64,000 bases of DNA from Gautieria morchelliformis (lineage: Eukaryota; Basidiomycota; Agaricomycetes; Gomphales; Gomphaceae). Shown here one piece after another: positions 55,986-64,000 of the stretch; position 1 is the stretch's first letter; every line of letters starts with the position of its first letter. Made by a program: the position numbers and the translations under genes. The notes under the pieces were generated by a model. It was not told where the DNA came from. It was given only the letters and a program-made list of their open reading frames with translations, and ran no database searches. The DNA lies in NCBI GenBank assembly GCA_015179125.1, contig WHVA01000508.1, forward strand, positions 1-64,000. The letters are read 5' to 3'.

Positions 55986-57050
55986 TTGAGGGGCATGCTA
56001 ATGGATATCTGACAGGATTGTAGTATGTTTGTTTTATCCAGTGTAGGTGTCGTCGCATCGCGTCGGTTGAGAGTTTCAAAGCGCAGTCATAATGTCCGAA
56101 GTTGAGGTCGCAGGCTATAAGCTACATAGAAGAAGGATCAAGGAAGGAGATGCGGCACGAAATGATGAGAAACGAGATCGAGATGAGAGTGCATTGACGG
56201 ATAGTACAGGGGAAGTTGACCTTCCACATGCGGTGCTCCAGCATACAGAGAAAAATATACTTGTTGTCATAGTCAGATGACTCGGAAAGATGAATTCGAC
56301 GCTTTTGAGATGGTAGGTGAGACTGTATAAGAGCTTGGTACTTATCAATGGCCTGAAATTGCATAGCATGTTAGGAAATTCCGGCAACGAGGGTGCCATC
56401 GAGGAATACATGCATTATATTAATTTGAACTGCATGTAAGACCCTTATGTAGTCCAAGAGGTTACTAGTAGAGGATGTTCTTGGATTTAAAGGGCACAAA
56501 TCCTATTAGAGATATTAGCCACGAAAGATACTTCCCAGTGGGGTTGCCTACCAGATAAGAATACCAAGCTGCAAGAGAGTTTAAAGAATGTGTCTATCTT
56601 CGGGTCCTACGACTCGGACGCGGTACATACGTCGATGTGTGACCCCCTTGTCCCGCCTTCCAACAATGGCAAACCACCACCATTTCTCCGGATGGTTGCC
56701 TCCGGGACAATAGCTACTGATCTTTACATAAAGTTGCCGCTTGTGATCATGTGGGTTGGAGGCTAAAAAGTAACTTTCCGGCGCCTAGGCAATGTGTGGA
56801 CCTACATCGCTGGACATTGTCCTACAACAGAAGGGGGCCTCCCTTATAAAGGATGAACATGGAGGGACAACAGCTCATCACGCTAACGTCGGTCTCCTCT
56901 TACCCTCACCTTTGTACCCGTACTCACACCTGCAACCACTCTCCTTCATCTCCGCGCAGGACGCCGTTAGACCTTACAATATTGTAAGTGTCCTGTAAGA
57001 CCTAATAGATATGTTGTGCACAACGTAACTTTGACGTATCAGTTTCCACC
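55986..57050 (+). other. Intergenic region with promoter of the 57,051 gene
   Basis: TTATAAA at 56,844-56,850 is a likely TATA box. A candidate 5'-UTR intron spans 56,984-57,042 (GTAAGT donor, ATCAG acceptor), ending 8 bp before the ATG. The stretch 55,986-56,780 shows no gene. Confidence 0.55.
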
Positions 57051-58937
57051 ATGCATTCATCAACTGAGCCTACCCCGACTTCTGCTGCCTACCAATATCA
57101 GTCTGCCAAACTTAGTGGCCCCGCACCTGCCAGCTACGCCTTCTTGTCCACCCCCCCAAAGCATAAACACAAGCCACAGCCCATCTCGACTCGTTGTTCT
57201 CCTTCTCGCTCCCTTCCGCGCACCGTCTCATCCCGTCGACGATCATCCATATCTGGAAGCCCTGCTTTCCAAACGTCCTTTATTACCCTAGCGCCCACGC
57301 CCACGTCTGAGACATCCAAGACGCCTCAGTTCACAACTCACGGCTATACAGCTGCATTTGCCATATTTCCCCGTCGTGGTTCAGTTCCTCACGTACAGGA
57401 GGCTCCCATCAACCAGGCACGTCGTGTCCCTGCATCGCCTAAGCGTACGTCTTTGCGCTTCGCTCCAAGCTCTCCCAAGCGTGGATCTCCCCAGCGGCGT
57501 CACCACCGAGTGCCCTCGTCGCCCTTTGCTTCCCCGTCGCCCACGCGTACGCGTCCCTGTGCCGGGTCTACTACACGGATCCACTTGCCAAAGCTGCCCC
57601 CGCCTCCCCCGACACGTACCTCCAAATTATCAAAAATCCGTTCTCTTACCAACTTGCGTGCCCGTTCACCGTCTCCCGCGCCACCGTCGCGTGCCATGGC
57701 CACCCCGGCTAGCACCACCCCACAGGCCGCCGGCAAGCGCGCCAAGCGTTCTGCGACACCCGCTCGTGGTAGCGCCGCATTGGCCAAGTATCGTCCTATG
57801 CCGTTCATTCAGCAGATGCAGATGATTCAGTTCCTGGAAGGTGGATCGCTTGATTCGCACATCCGGAGACACCACGTACATGGGGGACAGGGTACGGCAC
57901 ACACCGGGTTCGCCACTAGTGGCAAGGAAGAAAACGCCCACGCATATGCGTTCACTGATGAGCGCGGAATGGTGTGGTTTGACGAGGAAGAGGAATGGGA
58001 ATTTACTTGTCTTCTTCCGCGGACGCGCCCACAGCGTCACCGTGGTATCAGGCGGCTTCTTGGCAAGCGATGTGATGATGTCAGTGGTGATGAGTGGGAG
58101 GATTTTCGAGAGGAAGGGGAGGAACTCGAGAAGGATGTGGACCCAGAGGTGCTCTTGGCTAGAGATGATGACGACCTCCGTGCCCGTGAGGACGATCTTG
58201 CGTCCTTTGGTGGCGCACTGGAGGGTGCGTGGGCGAGGGACCATTCAAACCAAAGTGTCCTCAAGCTCCCACCGTCTAAAATGGATCGTAAGCGCAAGAG
58301 GGCTCGCCTCGTCTCTTCCATCCCAGTACCACAACCAGCGCCCATTCCAGCGACCACCCGAGACCCTCGTGAACGGGTTGCTACGCTCAAAGAAGAATTC
58401 TTTGCGACGGCATTCACTCCGTCTCCTGCGCGCACCACCACATCATCCCCAATACAGGCTCCCCGTGCACCTAGCCCCTTCCGCATGTTCACGCGCGTAA
58501 CCACCTCCATGGATGACAATACCTCGCGCACACTCTTCCAGCGCCATCATCGCGCTGCGCGTTCCGTTCCGAACGCGAGTGGTGCTCCAGTAGGTCAGAG
58601 CTTCGCGAGCTTTGGCACATCACTTCGTGGTGGTGATGTGCTTGACGCAAAAGAGATACTTCCCATTCCTCAGTCGCCCACCGTGCAATGGGCAGACGTA
58701 GAAGACGAGCCGCTAGCTTGTGTATCACTTCCCCCTGCTACAGAGACTCGCCATCGAGCGCCGTCGCCATCATCGAACCCCGAACCCCGCCTCAAGACTG
58801 TTTCTCCGCCCCCCGCAGCGGCGCGTCGTCTTGGTATAGAGCCGTCCACTGCTGTTTCTCTGCAACCCTTTGCGGATTTGACGAGAAAGCAGACATTCAG
58901 GAGCATCAAAGGATTCAAATCAGCAAGGGGTAACTGA
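57051..58937 (+). CDS. 628-residue Ser/Pro-rich disordered protein, unknown
   Basis: Single exon, good start context (TTTCCACCATGC), not recognised as any named family. Residues 1-255 are Ser/Pro/Arg-rich with many Ser-Pro sites (SPSPAPPS, RRVPASPKRT, SAKLSGP). A compact segment near 255-275 (YRPMPFIQQMQMIQFLEGG) looks like a conserved amphipathic helix. An acidic aromatic stretch follows (GMVWFDEEEEWEFTCLL), then Glu/Asp-rich coiled regions, a basic cluster (KMDRKRKRARL) as possible nuclear signal, and a C-terminal SLQPFADLTRKQTFRSIKGF. GC-rich third positions support coding. Likely an agaricomycete-restricted protein; no function assigned. Confidence 0.8.
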   Translation: MHSSTEPTPTSAAYQYQSAKLSGPAPASYAFLSTPPKHKHKPQPISTRCSPSRSLPRTVSSRRRSSISGSPAFQTSFITLAPTPTSETSKTPQFTTHGYTAAFAIFPRRGSVPHVQEAPINQARRVPASPKRTSLRFAPSSPKRGSPQRRHHRVPSSPFASPSPTRTRPCAGSTTRIHLPKLPPPPPTRTSKLSKIRSLTNLRARSPSPAPPSRAMATPASTTPQAAGKRAKRSATPARGSAALAKYRPMPFIQQMQMIQFLEGGSLDSHIRRHHVHGGQGTAHTGFATSGKEENAHAYAFTDERGMVWFDEEEEWEFTCLLPRTRPQRHRGIRRLLGKRCDDVSGDEWEDFREEGEELEKDVDPEVLLARDDDDLRAREDDLASFGGALEGAWARDHSNQSVLKLPPSKMDRKRKRARLVSSIPVPQPAPIPATTRDPRERVATLKEEFFATAFTPSPARTTTSSPIQAPRAPSPFRMFTRVTTSMDDNTSRTLFQRHHRAARSVPNASGAPVGQSFASFGTSLRGGDVLDAKEILPIPQSPTVQWADVEDEPLACVSLPPATETRHRAPSPSSNPEPRLKTVSPPPAAARRLGIEPSTAVSLQPFADLTRKQTFRSIKGFKSARGN

Positions 58938-59287
58938 ATCGAAAGTTACCGCCAACTAGGAATAAAAAGAAACAAGAATCTACACCTATCAGTAAAGCAT
59001 CAGCTTTAAAATAAAAAAAGCCCAACTGCATAATATTCCTGCCTCTTCATGCACTCGCCATCTCACATCGTTTTCCATTGCTTGCTCGCTTGTCTGAATG
59101 CTGTCTTACCTCTCTTCCTGTTGTTTTTCTTGTAGCCTGCGTGCAGTGCACAGTAGTTCTGTTAGTCGCGTCGATCAATGTACTTGTACTCAACCTGTAT
59201 CCTAATCAATGTTTTACCACTTTTATTACTGTACGCCTAGCCCGCTACAATACACGAATCGTGCCACAACCATACACACCCTCATCT
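58938..59287. other. Convergent 3' region
   Basis: AATAAAAAG at 58,960 is a possible polyadenylation signal of the gene to the left. No gene seen. Confidence 0.5.
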
Positions 59288-59738
59288 CTAACCTTCACGG
59301 GAAGTGGTTGCTAATTCATCTAATAGTCCTGCATGATCTATATCGCGAATGGCATAGTCCGCGAGCCGCAGGTCATCAAGTCGCTCCATGACCCAGTTTT
59401 GACAATTCCAGTCTGAATTGCCATGTACGATACGACCTGCCGCAATAATTTGTCCAAATTCTACCAGACGATCTTTATGCACAGTGCCGACTGTGACCTA
59501 GCAAAAACTTCAACCATGATGAAGATAACCAAGATAACAGAGAACTCACCTTCCCAAGATAGTTATTAGATTCAAGGACGGTGATGGAGGTAATTGGTTT
59601 GAGCTCATATGTCATAGATGAGCCTGTGATTTGGTATGTAAACCCTTGTTCTGCGTTGAATAAGACAATGATCACCCAGTGCTTTACCTTAAAGCTGGGG
59701 TGCCCGTAATGAGCAACTGCAACGGTGTACATCGACAT
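59288..59738 (-). CDS. Small DUF6914-like protein
   Basis: Two exons, 59,550-59,738 and 59,288-59,497, intron 52 bp (GTGAGT ... GCTAG); 132 residues. It begins MSMYTVAVAHYGHPSFKVKH with a HW pair, and ends with an NCQNWV motif (GNSDWNCQNWVMERLDDLRL). The spaced H-W ... N-C-Q-x-W layout resembles small fungal proteins annotated as DUF6914, which look like single-domain NlpC/P60-related or permuted papain-like folds; that relationship is my recollection and is not proven by the sequence. No signal peptide or membrane segment. Both exons stay open and phases agree, so it is probably a live gene. Confidence 0.6.
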
Positions 59739-60072
59739 TGATTGGGTGAGGATAATGCAGGCCTAATTTGGACCGCTGTTATATAATTATAAATACCGTG
59801 ATATAAAGTAATCCATTTATGAGAAGTAACGAGAAATAACCAGGGATCAGGCCTTAGGGAGAAATCACTGCCCATGCTCACATAAAAGTGTTGAGGGTCA
59901 TGTATAATCACTGAGGATGACAGCCTAGACACCAATGATAGTATACGATCACTCATGATAAATATTAAATGCCCGATCCTACATGATTCGGAGGTATGAT
60001 CATGGATGTCGATAAATCATGCCATATAATAAAGAATAACCTATGATAATAGTACAGTCACTCAAAAAGAGG
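59739..60072. other. Intergenic region
   Basis: AT-rich, no recognisable coding sequence. Confidence 0.5.
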
Positions 60073-60330
60073 TCACTGTAAATGCGTGCCACTAGCCCCA
60101 ATCATACTGGCCAGCCACATGGGCTGAAAATATTCCCACTGCTCGGGCCTCCATCCAGCCATTTCCGAATGCAGAATAGAGATTATGTTGTTCTGATCAT
60201 CAACCAAAATATTTCGAGGGGTTAGGTCGGCATACGCGAACGTAATGGAATGATTGGCAGTGAAGCTGTCCCGGATATGAGCACGCGCAGAAGCCTTCCA
60301 AGAGAATTGGCGAGTCTTGGGAGAAGAATC
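60073..60330 (-). pseudogene. APH/choline-kinase-like remnant
   Basis: Minus-strand frame gives the catalytic end of the aminoglycoside-phosphotransferase (APH) fold: ITFAYADLTPRNILVDDQNN then IISILHSEMAGWRPEQWEYF. In active relatives the first motif is H-[AG]-D-L-x-P-R-N and the second I-L-D-W-E. Here the His is Tyr and the metal-binding Asp is His. No upstream N-lobe is visible; the F-box gene begins 4 bp away. A truncated relic of the large fungal APH-like family rather than a resistance gene. Confidence 0.7.
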
Positions 60331-60333
60331 CGT

Positions 60334-61296
60334 TCAATTCCTATACGCGTTCAGAATCGCATCTGAGGTCCAAGCTTGTGTCCGCCAGTCTAAGTCACTG
60401 GTGACATCCCATACGCTGATATGCGCCCGGTGACCAGAGAAGATACGCTGTGCATCGTAAGGCCGTACGGTATCATACATGCTCAGCCGCAGGAAGAGTC
60501 GTTCGTCTATGTTGTTGGCTAAGACGCGACGAACAGATGGGTCCTGACATGTGTGCCACTCCTGGAACGCCACCTCGACAATCAGAAGCTGAAGCCGGGG
60601 TGCTTGGAGAAGATACTCCACTGTTTCCTCACACGCACTATCTGAGAAATCAAGGTGGTGTGTGAAGCAGAGATGAGTGAGTCGTGTCATTGCGAGCTTT
60701 TTGAGGAAGCATGGCGTTAGCTGCTCCCATCGACAATGTAGATGGGTCACGCCCTGAAATGGCGGTGATTTCAAGGTAATACCACGGATACCTCTATGAT
60801 CATATTAGTACTTTTTTCCGAAGAATAAGGCATGTCATTTATGGTCACCTTCTAATTGTGAGCTCATAAGGTTGTGGTCCATCCAAAGACGGAATGCCTC
60901 GGATGTAGTTGAATGCTAGCCGCCGTACACCACGACATAGTGTAAGAATCTGTGGGAAAAACGAACTGTCCGGAGAGAATGAGGGGGAAGCATATCCCCC
61001 GGCGTATCGTCGTACAGTAATAAGTTTCGCACACTGGTTGCAAGAAGTGTCTGCCCAGCAAATATAGCGGCGAAGTTGACCATTCTAAGCAAACCAAAGA
61101 TCTCGATGGTTTCGTATACTATGGGATGTATCCATCGACGGACGGCACTAGACACTAGAAGGAAGACATGGCCTGTGTCGCCGTCCAGATAGGCAGCGTG
61201 CTCGAAAATGCAACGGATGAGTTCGACGGGGAGGGGCGGGAATGGACGAGGTTGAGGTTCCACGGGGACAGCTATTAGAGAGCTAATATCAAACAT
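60334..61296 (-). CDS. F-box-like protein
   Basis: Three exons: 61,033-61,296, 60,849-60,949 and 60,334-60,793; introns 83 and 55 bp; about 274 residues. N-terminal FPPLPVELIRCIFEHAAYLD followed by RRWIHPIVYETIEI is the short F-box-like start common in agaricomycete expansions. Splices join LLATS to ILTLCRGVRRLAFNYIRG and ELTIRR to GIRGITLKSPPF. The rest is a leucine-rich, cysteine-poor scaffold (LTHLCFTHHLDFSD, APRLQLLIVEVAF). Presumed SCF adaptor with unknown target. The first intron donor (GTGCGA) is the least certain choice. Confidence 0.72.
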
Positions 61297-62569
61297 TGAG
61301 TGATCCGTGAGCCTTGCTGTTTCAATCGCTGGAGTGACAATAAAATCATCGACGGGCAGACTTCAATGATCAATCAAAGGTCTCACAACCAAATAAGAAC
61401 ATACCAGACAAATTTCAAAGCCCAAAATGCGTGAATCGAGGGGTTCGACTGTAGTGGCAACTCAGTCGATTTCAGGTAGAATATTTGAACTTCATCATAA
61501 CCTTACGTAATACTGGATAACACGTCACTGCAACGTGCTCGATCGTGTCTGCTGCGTCTGGTACTGTACGCTAGCTAACGTCTAGCTCTTGACGTCCTTC
61601 GACACATGACACCTGGCGCCCAGTACTCTCATCCTCGTCTTTTTTCGACACATCGAAGTCTTAATCTCACTCATTGAGTCATTTTAGCTCCCATCATGTA
61701 TCAGTGCTGCATGGTTATTTATCTACAATATTGTTAATTGTCCATACAGTAGTGCCACGATACGTACGATACACCTGTCCCCCTTCTCTCCAGCTCAGAA
61801 GTGAGCAAGGTTAGCAGACTGGACTTTTGTCGAAGGTGCGTATGTGCATGCATGCATGTACGTTTAGACACAGTCTTATAATAATTTGGTCTGCTCTCAG
61901 ACATACATATACCTCGTTATGCATGGCGCTGTACTACTCTAGCGCTATGAAAACCAAAGGATGGATAGAATTAAGATAAGTAGTCTCTTTGGCTGAGTAG
62001 TCAGTCTGGCAACTTAAGTGTGTTTGATGATCCACTTAAGGTCTACTAGCTATGTAGTGAGGTTGAACTTTGCGTATATCACACGAGCCGTCGGCTCAAA
62101 ATGATGTGTCCTATAGACGATGCCGCTGCGTCATCTGATGGAGCCTGCCTTTTCGCTAACTGCAATGTTCTCAACAGTCATCGTGTTATTTACTACTGAC
62201 ACGCTCGTATCCTCTTCTTTCAGTCAACCCGAACCAATAATAAGCATTCATAATTTTATCTTGAGCTGTTACAATCAATATCCTCAGTCCCAGCAGGGCA
62301 CCAGGAGAGACAATGCGGAAGATGTCATTGACCGATACCATGAAATCTATCGGCATCAAGTCTAATATGTTAACCGGTGAGGGGGGGGCAATGTCCCTGG
62401 GAGGTGCGAATATAGGGCTACAAGTCGTTGGATTAGTGCGTAAGAAACGTGCAACTGTGGGCGTATTGGCATGAAAATCACGCAGACGGCCGTAATGTGT
62501 TACGTCTTGGTCTGGGTTATAGTAATTAGATGTGGGGGATGCCGAACCGAAAGAGCTAATCCAGTCCTT
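61297..62569. other. Intergenic region
   Basis: 1.27 kb with no gene. GCATGCATGCATG-type alternation near 61,848-61,860. Small frames at 62,120 and 62,471 are not supported. Confidence 0.5.
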
Positions 62570-64000
62570 TCACTCCACAACTGGAATGATCATCTTAGGC
62601 ATCTTATGTTCCATGGCTTCAAGCTCCGTGTCTTGCGATGTCGTGTCACGTGTGGTGGGTTTTGTCACCTTCCTCTTGAGTTGGCGATCACGCATGAAGA
62701 GGGCAGAGAGTGTTGCCAGTCCCCCAGCAGGAACACCAATGATGAAGATCCACCGGAGGGAAAGCTAGACCACAAATGACCGTGTCAGAACGGACAAGCG
62801 GGTCTGGGAGTCAAGGGGACGTACGACATATGCATGAATAATGTTAGCCCTGAGATCGTTTGCTGGAAGTGCCCAAACCGCATCGACAGAGCGAAGCACC
62901 TCCGCTGGGGCGTCAGGGGCGAATGTTTTCAGGTTTTGGGCAAGCTAATCAGGGGCATAAGAAATACTCCTGGTGAGTTGACGATATGTGCTCAGTTGAT
63001 GATATTTACCTTGTTTATGAATAGAGCACTGCCCATTCCGAGTCCCACCATTCGACCTATGAACCCGACGAACGTGATTAAGGATGTTGCGTATCGGGTA
63101 TCCTTAAGGCTATCCTGATATTCGGCTGATGGCAAGGTTAGAAACAGGGAAACACATACAGGGGCTAAATGGTCGATCCTACCTTGTCCAGCTATGGTAG
63201 GCTGCTGCAGAGTGGCGCCTATGCTCACTGCCCAAAGAATTTGAAACCCAATAATTTGCGCACTCGATGTATGCTCGTTGATCGTGAACATCAATCCACT
63301 ACGTGAATAATTAGTTGACAGCCACACCAACTGGCGAATGAGTATAAGTCTGTCGACGTACGATGCGACAGAGCCAACCAGTGGCGCAAGAACTAAGATG
63401 TGCCAATACCGACCTACTCTCCCAACCACGATACCGACGAGAGCACTGGTTGCGGAGGAGACCAGAGAGAAAGGCAGAAGATCAATGCCGGATTTGGTGG
63501 GGCTGGCACCTGGGTTAGACAAGTTAGATCCCAGGCGTTGAATTATCGAATGCAAAGATACCTTTGACAGCCTGATACCAAGTGGCGATATATACGGAGC
63601 CCAACCTGCGAGTGCAAGCTGTGAGTTCTCGTCACGGAAGGGATGAGACCGGGTAACGTACATCAAACTCATCCAAATGAAGAAAGCGGCCATTGATGCA
63701 CCGACGATGCTGCGGTTCTTGAGCATGCGGATGGGAAGGATGGCGTCAGGGCCACGGTACGAGCACCAGAAAATGAAAAGGCCAAGGAGAATGCCGGAAG
63801 TGATGAAGAGCTAAAGCCGGCATCAACGTAAATATCAAACTTATCATCGGTCAAATGATAGGGATAAACTGACGGAGATGATTATGGCACTATTCCAAGG
63901 ATGTGAGTTACCACCCTCCACCAGAGGAAACAGGAATGTAACGGTCATCCCGATCACAAGGATGGCACCTAGTAGACATTGAGACATTTGACGAGGAATT
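62570..64000 (-). CDS. MFS transporter, 14-TM DHA2-like, C-terminal part
   Basis: Proton-coupled efflux permease of the major facilitator superfamily; the window holds the second half, and the N-terminus is beyond 64,000. Exons from the right: 63,874-64,000, 63,562-63,810, 63,362-63,509, 63,183-63,298, 63,010-63,125, 62,825-62,944, 62,570-62,764, separated by 52-65-bp introns. Membrane segments are visible (LLGAILVIGMTVTFLFPLVE, ITSGILLGLFIFW, IIGFQILWAVSIGATL, FVGFIGRMVGLGMGSALF, IFIIGVPAGGLATLSALF). KGASPTKSGIDLLPF and APAEVLRSVDAVWALP are typical of fungal DHA2 loops. Frame is intact across all junctions. Substrate unknown. Confidence 0.82.

Noticed and set aside
57134..58728. Several long frames opposite or out of frame within the 628-residue gene
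   Set aside because: GC-rich shadow frames; the plus frame from 57,051 is the only one with consistent features.
60073..60330. Antibiotic-resistance (aminoglycoside) gene
   Set aside because: The APH fold is common in fungi with other substrates, and the catalytic residues are lost here.

Overview
The window reads as nuclear DNA of a filamentous basidiomycete, most likely an agaricomycete. The evidence is the many 45-85 bp GT-AG introns, the chromodomain-bearing Ty3/gypsy elements, PIF/Harbinger transposons, a LINE tail, and single-copy genes such as UBXN1-like, ZNF511-like, PEBP and class-3 lipase. No bacterial-style operon, CRISPR array, rRNA or convincing tRNA is visible.

The window splits at about 37.2 kb. 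Positions 1-37,200 are a transposon graveyard; 38-64 kb is ordinary gene space. The centre of the left half is a nest of insertions that I could order from 5-bp target-site duplications (TSDs). A Harbinger copy (about 7,046-30,860) carries two solo LTRs (TSDs GGTGG and GGTTC) and then a gypsy element here called B (9,682-30,657, TSD CTTTC). B is about 6.1 kb of its own sequence stretched to 20,976 bp by five later insertions: a family-4 element in gag, the whole chromovirus A (13,041-22,584, TSD GCAGA), two family-1 LTRs in RT (TSDs CCATG, GTCAT), and a family-5 LTR between RNase H and integrase (TSD TCGCT), which itself holds a family-D LTR. A's own LTRs carry a solo LTR of B's family (TSD GCCCC) and a D LTR (TSD GCTCC). 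Both A and B are dead: several catalytic Asp codons read Asn and several stops look like CGA to TGA, the pattern expected from decay of methylated CpG.

Three structures in the nest deserve most attention. Element A carries, between the integrase/chromodomain and its 3' LTR, an apparently spliced open reading frame on the opposite strand that looks less damaged than the sense pol. B's gag contains an inversion whose reversal restores one reading frame. Two family-1 LTR copies share the same duplicated 5' end, so a composite LTR has been mobile. A second Harbinger copy (about 33,641-37,209) keeps both a SANT/Myb-like ORF and a DDE transposase, the latter split by a roughly 0.5 kb insert.

The right half holds, in order: a TUP1-like WD40 pseudogene fragment; an F-box gene and a ZNF511-like gene sharing a 46-bp divergent promoter; a secreted class-3 lipase; a short disordered protein; two paralogous C2H2 zinc-finger genes with matched introns; a ten-exon UBA-UBX gene; a PEBP gene; a decayed protein kinase; a 628-residue Ser/Pro-rich protein; a small DUF6914-like gene; an APH-kinase remnant; a second F-box gene; and the C-terminal half of a 14-TM MFS transporter that runs off the right edge. 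These neighbours do not form an obvious pathway or biosynthetic cluster. Exon boundaries were placed by eye from splice motifs and frame continuity.
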